A DNA stretch of 9,239 nucleotides from Deltaproteobacteria bacterium (GTDB lineage: Bacteria; Desulfobacterota; Desulfarculia; Adiutricales; Adiutricaceae): positions 1-9,239 of the forward strand of contig JAIRNQ010000107.1 of assembly GCA_031257955.1 (NCBI GenBank), read 5' to 3'. The notes below the pieces were generated by a model. That model saw only the letters and a list, made by a program, of their open reading frames with translations. It had not been told where the DNA came from and made no database searches. The position numbers were made by a program, and so were the translations under genes. Below are positions 1 to 4,988 of the stretch, piece after piece; position 1 is the stretch's first letter; every line of letters begins with the position of its first letter.

Positions 1-718
1 GAGAGCCTCTCTCAAACCACCCGGGCAACCAAAGCGAGTTTCTGACTAGCCTTAAGGCCTTCCCACAGAGCTAATCTAAGCCACTCGTTCTGGCTGGTCT
101 GAACTTCTGGGTTGGCCCGGTTTATACCAACTGGATGGCTTTCGGCGCCTACCCGGCCAGGTGACGCTCAAGGCTCTAATTCGCCCCTGTTAGCCACGTT
201 CGGCCTACCCAGCCCCGACCGAACTTGGCCCAAAGCTGGCGGCTAAAGCCATGGGGTCGGGTGACGGCGGCGGGGCGGCTTGGCGGGTGAGGAAAAGGCG
301 GGGGCTGGGCCAGGCGGGAGAACAAAATGTAAATTTATAACCAATAGGTTCCATGCGTTAAGATCTTTAGCTAATTTTGGGATGATTTATGTATGATTTT
401 TCCTTACATACGCTAAGCCTAAATAGGCCAACGACAGAGCGATCTTAAGATAATGGACCAAAATCATAGAGATAAGGCACCAGGGCACATTCAGGGCGAG
501 CGTTTTTCGTTTTTTGGCTTTACCTTTGGGTGCGGCCTTGCTATTATAAAGTGGGGTTGATTAACGGCGTCGCCGGCCTTGTGTCAAGCGTTCGCCTAGC
601 CCGGATTGCCTTTGTGGCGCTTATGGTTTGGTAGATCATCTGCCATATACAACCCATAGTCCCAACGGTAATATTGCCTGTTTCATTAGTTCCAGCAGCT
701 CGTTTAGTATTTTTCTAA
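1..718. other. Gene-free region with a sharp GC-to-AT composition switch
   Basis: I see no protein gene here. All three forward frames reading in from the left edge stop within about 75 bases, and the reverse frames are broken by frequent stops. No tRNA or rRNA signature was recognised. Positions 1 to about 325 are GC-rich like the rest of the genome. From about 326 the sequence becomes strongly AT-rich and stays so into the NERD gene, which suggests the left edge of acquired DNA. Two short palindromes sit in the AT-rich part: AAGATCTT at 360-367 and ATCTTAAGAT at 442-451. A possible 7-bp pairing joins CCCGACC (214-220) to GGTCGGG (255-261). Nothing else was identified. Confidence 0.6.
519..547 (+). 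promoter_or_regulatory. Weak candidate sigma70-type promoter
   Basis: TTTACC (519-524) is followed after 17 bases by TATTAT (542-547). These match 4/6 and 5/6 of the consensus. It lies about 220 bases before the NERD start. It competes with the closer candidate at 730-757, and chance occurrence in AT-rich DNA is likely. Confidence 0.2.
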
Positions 719-729
719 GTGCTTAAGGA

Positions 730-757
730 TTGCAAAATATCCGTAATCGCTTATAAA
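730..757 (+). promoter_or_regulatory. Candidate promoter for the NERD gene
   Basis: TTGCAA (730-735) is separated by 16 bases from TATAAA (752-757), giving 4/6 and 5/6 matches to the sigma70 consensus. Predicted initiation near 764 would leave only about a dozen leader bases before the ATG at 776. If real, it argues against the upstream in-frame GTG at 719 as the start. Confidence 0.35.
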
Positions 758-775
758 GAATATTGGATAGTTGAA

Positions 776-1897
776 ATGTTTTATCTATATGTAATTTCAA
801 TGATGATATTTTGTTATCTATTGATGTTAACATTATTTCAACTCCAATTCCCTAAGCAAATTTCGGTTAAGCATGTTATAAGCACGTATAACGCCATAAA
901 AAACCATAAATTGCAAACATACTCGGTCAGTCCCAAGAAGGTCATGGGCGACGAAGGGGAGAAAAAACTCAAACAATTCATACTGAGCAACAAAAATTTC
1001 TCCAGGTCGGTTATTTTCAGCTCCAAAAGGATTTTTGACAGCGACGTAAACCATAAGCGGGAGATCGACATCATCGTTCTCACCAAGCAAAAAATATACA
1101 TTATCGAGTGTAAGAACTGGGCCGGGGAAATCGTCTCCTATAACGAGAAGAAGGATACCATCGCCTATAGGTCCAATCCCAGCGCCAAAATGGAGAAGCG
1201 GGAAAACCCGGTCAAGCTAAATAACTATAAACTAAAGCTACTTCACTCGCTGATTAACAAAAAGATCGCTCCTTTGCCCATGGACCGTTTCGTAAACAAA
1301 GTCATCTTTATCAATAAACACATGCTTTACCCAGCCAACTTGGAAGAAAGCTCCAACGTCATAACTTATAAAACCCTTTCGTCTTACTTCTCCTCCGAAG
1401 AAACCGGACAAGCCTTCAGTTTTCAGAAAGTCCTTCTGACCGGGCTCCTAAAACTAATAACCACCGAGGAACAAGCCGCCAAGACCTTGGAGTCCAAATA
1501 CGGGGATCTGCCCAATTTCAGCAAAATTCTGCGCTTTCTCGACAAGCTCCCCACTTGGGACTACATGACCTTGATCGGCGACGACGGCAAAAAATTTACC
1601 CTCTCGGGCGACGTCCGTTATTTCGACAACGTCTTTAAGTCCGGGACGCCCATAAACCAGATTCGCAACATGAACGTCGAGTGTACCAGATCGCTGGTCT
1701 TGCCGGTTCTGTTTAAATATTCCACCTTAAACGGTTACGTCAAGTGGGCCAGGGGCATGAAGAAGCGGCAAGCGGCCAAGGTCCCCTTAAACTACTTCGG
1801 AACCATTTTGTTTCAACCCGCCGGAGAAATGTCCCCAAAGTCCTATAAAATTCTAGACGTCGATTCCATCACCTTGGGTAACCATAAAAAGTACTGA
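776..1897 (+). CDS. Membrane-anchored NERD-domain protein (predicted nuclease)
   Basis: This encodes 373 residues from ATG 776. Residues about 3-22 form one hydrophobic segment, a probable N-terminal membrane anchor. A NERD (nuclease-related) domain follows at about 55-185. It has GDEGE with Glu62, an EIDIIVL strand with Asp98, and IIECKNW with Glu111 and Lys113, which is the PD-(D/E)XK-like arrangement known for this family. The C-terminal half (about 186-373) resembles nothing I recognise. Substrate and role are unknown; NERD proteins are often linked to DNA processing or defence, and a defence role here is speculation. An in-frame GTG at 719 would add 19 residues, but it lacks an SD sequence and lies upstream of a candidate promoter. 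ATG 776 has a weak GGATAG before it. The gene stands alone, is markedly AT-richer than its neighbours (most strongly in its first 60 codons) and ends at its own terminator, all consistent with horizontal transfer. Confidence 0.85.
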   Translation: MFYLYVISMMIFCYLLMLTLFQLQFPKQISVKHVISTYNAIKNHKLQTYSVSPKKVMGDEGEKKLKQFILSNKNFSRSVIFSSKRIFDSDVNHKREIDIIVLTKQKIYIIECKNWAGEIVSYNEKKDTIAYRSNPSAKMEKRENPVKLNNYKLKLLHSLINKKIAPLPMDRFVNKVIFINKHMLYPANLEESSNVITYKTLSSYFSSEETGQAFSFQKVLLTGLLKLITTEEQAAKTLESKYGDLPNFSKILRFLDKLPTWDYMTLIGDDGKKFTLSGDVRYFDNVFKSGTPINQIRNMNVECTRSLVLPVLFKYSTLNGYVKWARGMKKRQAAKVPLNYFGTILFQPAGEMSPKSYKILDVDSITLGNHKKY

Positions 1898-1907
1898 TTA
1901 TTAATCT

Positions 1908-1951
1908 ATAGTTGGCCATAGAATTCATCTTTATGGTCGGCTATTTTTTTT
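1908..1951 (+). terminator. Intrinsic terminator of the NERD gene
   Basis: A 13-bp stem pairs ATAGTTGGCCATA (1908-1920) with TATGGTCGGCTAT (1932-1944), including three G-T wobbles. The loop is 11 bases and a run of eight T follows directly (1944-1951). It starts 11 bases after the NERD stop codon. This is the clearest terminator in the window. Confidence 0.92.
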
Positions 1952-2108
1952 CAACCCGATATCCAACCCCCTTGTAACATAAATCGCAAAAATTACTTTT
2001 CAGCCTTACCTTTTGTCATGGCCTTTGTCCCAATGGTCGAAAATTAATCATGATTTAGGCCTCGGGGGGACCGAAGCGGAACATAGCCCCGGGGTCTAAG
2101 CGGCAAAG

Positions 2109-2149
2109 CCGGTGCCCGTAAGCCGTCGGCGCCGGCTTACGGGCGCCGG
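2109..2149. repeat. 17-bp perfect inverted repeat (hairpin)
   Basis: CCGGTGCCCGTAAGCCG (2109-2125) pairs along its full length with 2133-2149, with one G-T wobble and a 7-base loop. No T-tract follows on the + strand, so it is not a standard intrinsic terminator in that direction. It lies between the NERD terminator and the larC promoter, in the otherwise gene-free stretch 1952-2225. It could be an extragenic palindromic element or mark the right edge of the AT-rich insert. Confidence 0.8.
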
Positions 2150-2225
2150 GAGGCGGAAGGTGGGAGGCAAATGGCCGAAGGCGGGAACAATTGCCCGTTA
2201 CGCGGGCGAATGGGCGCGTAATTCG

Positions 2226-2254
2226 TTGAAAAGTTTTGGGTTTTGAGCTATTAT
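2226..2254 (+). promoter_or_regulatory. Predicted sigma70 promoter of larC
   Basis: TTGAAA (2226-2231), a 17-base spacer and TATTAT (2249-2254) match the consensus 5/6 and 5/6 with ideal spacing. Transcription would start near 2261, giving a leader of about 107 bases before the larC TTG at 2368. This excludes the further-upstream in-frame TTG at 2236 as a usable start. Confidence 0.6.
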
Positions 2255-2355
2255 TTCACATCTTGGTTGGCCGGGCGGGCCTTTGGGCCTGGGCCAAGCG
2301 GGGCTTGTCCGTGCGGGAGAGGCCCGGGAGCGCTTTGGTCGGGGCCAGTTGGGAG

Positions 2356-2363
2356 AAAGGAGG
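2356..2363 (+). promoter_or_regulatory. Strong ribosome binding site deciding the larC start
   Basis: AAAGGAGG, a full Shine-Dalgarno match, sits 4 bases before the TTG at 2368. It fixes that TTG as the start even though the frame stays open further upstream. Confidence 0.8.
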
Positions 2364-2367
2364 CATT

Positions 2368-3234
2368 TTGAACGATCGACATAACCCCGCCGGGGTTTCC
2401 GGGGAAACCCAGGCCCATGGTCAAGGCCATGACGACTCTCATGATCGCGACCAGGGGCTTAGGCCTAACGGGCCGGTAGGGGAAGGGGAAAGAGGCGAAA
2501 ACCGTCGGGTCCTCGTTTTGAGGCCGCATTCCGGGGTCTCCGGCGACATTATGGTGGCCGGCTTGGCCGAAGCCGCCGGACTGGACTCGAAGGGCTTGGA
2601 CGGGCTGTTGGGGGATCTGGGCCTGGGGGATCTGGTCGGGCGGGTAATCTTGGAACCGAGGGTCCTGGGGGGCATATCCGGCCGGGGCCTTACGGTCAGG
2701 CTGGAACCGGAGCGGGTCCACCGGACCCTTAGGGACGTCGAGGATTTTTTGGGACGGACCCGGTTGGTCGCCCGGGCCAAGGATCTGGCCCTTTCGGCCT
2801 TTAAGCTCTTGGCCGAGGCCGAGGGCAAGGTTCACGGCCGGCCGCCCGAGGAAGTCCACTTTCATGAGGTCGGGGCGGTGGACAGCCTTCTGGACATCGG
2901 CTTGGCGGCGGCCCTGTTCGACCGCCTGGATCCGGCCCTTTTCGTTTGCGGCCCCTTGCCCATTTGCGACGGGACCATCGATTGCGCCCACGGGCTTTTG
3001 CCCTCGCCGGCCCCGGCCGTGGCCATCCTCCTGGAAGGCGTTCAGGTTCGTGGGCTTAACAGCGAGGGCGAGACGGTCACCCCCACCGCCCTGGCCCTCC
3101 TTAAAAGCTTTGGGGCCAAATTCGGGTCCTGGCCGGAAATGGCCGTGGAAGGCCAAGCGCTGGTCTTCGGGACCCGGGTGCTGCCCAACGTCGCCAACGG
3201 GGCCTTCTTCGCCTGGGGGACCCTCCAAGGCTAA
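2368..3234 (+). CDS. larC: LarC1-like nickel-pincer cofactor biosynthesis protein lacking the LarC2 half
   Basis: This encodes 288 residues from TTG 2368. LarC inserts nickel into the pyridinium pincer cofactor of lactate racemase and related enzymes. Family hallmarks of the N-terminal (LarC1, DUF111) domain are present: HSGVSGD (54-60), AEGKVHG (151-157), VHFHEVGAVDS (163-173), a DGTIDCAHGLLPSPAPA stretch (201-217) and ETVTPTALALL (235-245). It ends after VFGTRVLPNVANG, close to where LarC1 ends. Full LarC is about 400 residues. Its C-terminal LarC2 domain, known to bind CTP and metal, is not found in any frame before pyrR. In Lactiplantibacillus plantarum, LarC1 and LarC2 are joined by programmed frameshifting, but here there is no LarC2 to shift into. 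The N-terminus has an extra His/Asp-rich stretch (HGQGHDDSHDRD, 17-28), possibly metal-binding. The 3' end lies in a tandem duplication, which hints at truncation by rearrangement. No larA, larB or larE lies nearby. Confidence 0.85.
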   Translation: MNDRHNPAGVSGETQAHGQGHDDSHDRDQGLRPNGPVGEGERGENRRVLVLRPHSGVSGDIMVAGLAEAAGLDSKGLDGLLGDLGLGDLVGRVILEPRVLGGISGRGLTVRLEPERVHRTLRDVEDFLGRTRLVARAKDLALSAFKLLAEAEGKVHGRPPEEVHFHEVGAVDSLLDIGLAAALFDRLDPALFVCGPLPICDGTIDCAHGLLPSPAPAVAILLEGVQVRGLNSEGETVTPTALALLKSFGAKFGSWPEMAVEGQALVFGTRVLPNVANGAFFAWGTLQG

Positions 3235-3332
3235 AGGGCGTTTGGCCCAAGGCGCCCGGGGATTGAGCGTTTGCCTGGGGGACCCTCCAAGGCTAAAGGG
3301 CGTTTGGCCAAGGCGCCCGGGATTTCGCATTT
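3211..3332. repeat. 62-bp tandem direct duplication across the larC stop codon
   Basis: Copy 1 (3211-3272) contains the last seven larC codons and its TAA. Copy 2 begins at 3273 in direct contact. The first 37 bases are identical (3211-3247 and 3273-3309). After one base missing from copy 2 there is another identical 12-base block (3249-3260 and 3310-3321), then a similar but diverged tail. The second copy lies between larC and pyrR and is non-coding. Confidence 0.9.
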
Positions 3333-3376
3333 TCCCAGCTACCCGCCCCGGCCGCGCCCGGGGCCCTGGAAACGTT

Positions 3377-3922
3377 ATGAGCGACCGAGTTCAAATTCAC
3401 GACCGTTCCGAGATCGAGGCGGCCTTGGCCTCCATGGCCGAGGCCATCCATGGGCGCTACCAAGCGGCGCCCGTTTTGATCGGCATCAGGCGGGGCGGCG
3501 TGCCGTTGGCCGAAAAGCTGGCCGGGCTCCTGGCCCCGAAGTACGGCCAAAAACCCGCCCTCGGGGTGGTGGACATAAACCTCTACCGGGACGACTGGAC
3601 CCGGGCCCGCTCCTTTCCCAAAGTCGGCAAAACCGACATCCCCCTCAGCCTGGAAGACCGCCGGGTCATATTGGTCGACGACGTCCTTTACACCGGGCGC
3701 ACGGTCAGGGCGGCCTTGGACGTTTTGACCGAGTTCGGCCGGGCCTCCAGGATTGAACTGGCCGCCTTGGTCGACCGGGGCCACCGGGAAATGCCCATAG
3801 AGGCCAACTACGTATCTTTTACCGTCAACACCTCGGACGAAGTCATCGTCGAGGTCGATTACTCCGGGGACGGCGAGGGCCGGGGCATAACCCTGATCCG
3901 GGGACGGAAAGACAACCCATAA
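3377..3922 (+). CDS. pyrR: PyrR: pyrimidine operon regulator / uracil phosphoribosyltransferase
   Basis: This encodes 181 residues, the normal PyrR length. PyrR proteins bind pyr mRNA in a UMP-dependent way to control attenuation, and many also convert uracil and PRPP to UMP in the cytoplasm. Visible motifs are LIGIRRGGVPLA (34-45), VVDINLYRDDW (64-74) and the PRPP-binding signature VILVDDVLYTGRTVRAALD (97-115). LVDRGHREMPIEANYV (131-146) matches the usual DRGHRELPI region. ATG 3377 has only a weak GGA-type SD. The frame is open far upstream through larC in another frame, but that extension is Pro/Arg-rich shadow sequence and the family N-terminus fits ATG 3377. It starts about 45 bases after the duplicated segment. 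No pyrimidine biosynthesis gene is adjacent, so what it regulates cannot be read from here. Confidence 0.93.
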   Translation: MSDRVQIHDRSEIEAALASMAEAIHGRYQAAPVLIGIRRGGVPLAEKLAGLLAPKYGQKPALGVVDINLYRDDWTRARSFPKVGKTDIPLSLEDRRVILVDDVLYTGRTVRAALDVLTEFGRASRIELAALVDRGHREMPIEANYVSFTVNTSDEVIVEVDYSGDGEGRGITLIRGRKDNP

Positions 3923-3927
3923 TCCCC

Positions 3928-3940
3928 GGGGCGGCGCCCC
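3928..3940 (+). terminator. Possible weak terminator after pyrR
   Basis: GGGGC and GCCCC form a 5-bp GC stem with a 3-base loop six bases after the pyrR stop. Only a short TTTT follows, at some distance (about 3944-3947). The evidence is weak. Confidence 0.3.
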
Positions 3941-3956
3941 CCACTTTTGGGCCGGG

Positions 3957-4066
3957 CACTTCGGCGCTTCGGCGCTTCGGCACTTCGGTAGATCGATCGG
4001 TCGATCGATCGGTCGGTCGGTCTATCGGTCAGTCGGCCGGTCTGTCGGTTTGTCGGGCGGGCGGCC
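3957..4066. repeat. Simple-sequence tract: octamer array followed by tetranucleotide array
   Basis: Four consecutive octamers of the form CRCTTCGG occupy 3957-3988. After two bases there are 19 tetramer units of the form NNTC or a close variant (GATC, GGTC, TATC, AGTC, degrading to GGGC and GGCC) at 3991-4066. The tract fills most of the 268-base gap between pyrR and the DJ-1-family gene. It encodes nothing convincing; the reverse-strand frame through it gives only RPTDRSIDRS-type low complexity. Confidence 0.85.
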
Positions 4067-4142
4067 AAAGGCCGTTCCCGGCGGGTAACGGGCGGGGCCC
4101 GCGAGTGGGCGAACCGGTCGGTTCGGGCCGGCCTTTTAGCCT

Positions 4143-4170
4143 TTGAGATTAGCCCAAACAATCATTTGAT
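4143..4170 (+). promoter_or_regulatory. Weak candidate promoter of the DJ-1-family gene
   Basis: TTGAGA (4143-4148) is separated by 16 bases from TTTGAT (4165-4170), in a short AT-rich patch just before the gene. Both hexamers match only 4/6. A good GGAG ribosome binding site (4180-4183) follows, 7 bases before the ATG. Confidence 0.3.
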
Positions 4171-4190
4171 TTTTAACGTGGAGTAACGCC

Positions 4191-4733
4191 ATGTCAAAAG
4201 CCGCGGTATTTCTGATTAACGGTTTCGAGGAACTCGAGGCCGTTACCATCATCGACGTTTTGAGGCGGGGCGGGGTTACGGTGGATCTGGTTTCCCTGGA
4301 GCCCGGCCTGGAGACGCTCAGCAAGCACAAGATTATCATCAACGCCGAAATGACCTTATCGAGCTTCGTTCCCGAAAACTATGACATTTTGATCATCCCG
4401 GGCGGTACCATCGCTTATCTGGACAACTCGGACTTCATGTCCATGATCGCCTCCAGGGCCAAGGACAACCAAAGACTGGCCGCCATCTGCGCCGCCCCGG
4501 TCATCTTGGGCCGGCTGGGCATACTCAAGGGCCTTAAGGCCGTGTGCTTTCCGGGCCTGGAAAACGAGCTCACCGGGGCCATCACCCCCCAGGAGCCGGT
4601 AAAGGTGGTCACCGACGGTTTGGTCACCACCTCCAAGGGCCCGGCCACCGCCTTGCCCTTCGCCCTGGAAATCCTCTCCATCCTTGACGGCCAAGAAACG
4701 TCGACGAGGGTGGCCAGAGACATGCTAGTCTAA
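4191..4733 (+). CDS. DJ-1/PfpI (YajL-like) family protein
   Basis: This encodes 180 residues, the typical length for single-domain DJ-1 proteins. These are cytosolic proteins of the glutamine-amidotransferase-like fold, linked to oxidative or electrophile stress, chaperone and glyoxal-related activities; which applies here is unknown. The reactive Cys100 lies in the nucleophile elbow AAICAAP (97-103). Glu16 in GFEELEAV (11-18) is the conserved acidic partner. YDILIIPGG (64-72) and the C-terminal TTSKGPATALPFALEIL (146-162) match the family closely. The position of the third-site His is occupied by FPG (120-122), as in several bacterial members. ATG 4191 follows GGAG with ideal spacing. The gene stands alone between a simple-repeat tract and a structured intergenic region, so its context gives no pathway hint. 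Confidence 0.92.
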   Translation: MSKAAVFLINGFEELEAVTIIDVLRRGGVTVDLVSLEPGLETLSKHKIIINAEMTLSSFVPENYDILIIPGGTIAYLDNSDFMSMIASRAKDNQRLAAICAAPVILGRLGILKGLKAVCFPGLENELTGAITPQEPVKVVTDGLVTTSKGPATALPFALEILSILDGQETSTRVARDMLV

Positions 4734-4734
4734 G

Positions 4735-4820
4735 GGCCAACCCAGCTAATCCGGCCGGAGCGCCCGGGCCGGGGCGCCCAGCCGGGCGCCCTTCGGGCAC
4801 ACCCGTAGGGTTAGTTGGCC
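4735..4820. other. Structured intergenic region with long-range inverted repeat
   Basis: Two nested arms enclose a GC-rich core. GGCCAA (4735-4740) pairs with TTGGCC (4815-4820). After a five-base bulge, CTAATCC (4746-4752) pairs with GGGTTAG (4808-4814), with one wobble. The enclosed 55 bases hold several overlapping GGGCGCCC-type complementarities. It begins directly after the DJ-1-family stop codon. It may be a transcript 3' structure. Confidence 0.5.
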
Positions 4821-4910
4821 GGACCGCCCGGACCTAAACGCCAATCCCCCTTCCTCGGGCCCAATTTGGGCCCGGATTCGGGGCCGGGCCCGGTTCCGGT
4901 TTTTCGTTTG

Positions 4911-4940
4911 GGCCGCCGCCCGGGGCGGCCGGTTTTTTTT
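4911..4940 (+). terminator. Intrinsic terminator or attenuator ahead of the CheZ-like gene
   Basis: GGCCGCC (4911-4917) pairs with GGCGGCC (4924-4930) across a 6-base loop, and eight T follow (4933-4940). It probably ends the DJ-1-family transcript, although it lies 178 bases after that stop. The next start codon is only 48 bases downstream and no promoter is evident in between, so it could instead act as an attenuator for the following gene. Confidence 0.75.
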
Positions 4941-4988
4941 ATTTCAAGCGGGCTTTGGCGCGGCCAGGGCCCCACATAAGGATTCAAC

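Noticed and set aside
719..775. GTG at 719 as the NERD gene start
   Set aside because: It has no SD sequence, the extra 19 residues add no conserved feature, and a candidate promoter lies inside the stretch. ATG 776 gives a clean N-terminal membrane segment.
2251..3330. 359-residue reverse-strand reading frame opposite larC
   Set aside because: Its protein is Gly/Pro/Gln-rich without domains, and it mirrors the well-supported LarC1 frame. It is a GC-driven shadow.
2864..3376. Long N-terminal extension of the pyrR frame through larC, suggesting a fusion
   Set aside because: The extension is Pro/Arg/Trp-rich shadow sequence in another frame of larC, and PyrR homology and normal length begin at ATG 3377.
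3957..4066. CRISPR array
   Set aside because: The units are 8 and 4 bases with no spacers, so this is a simple-sequence tract.
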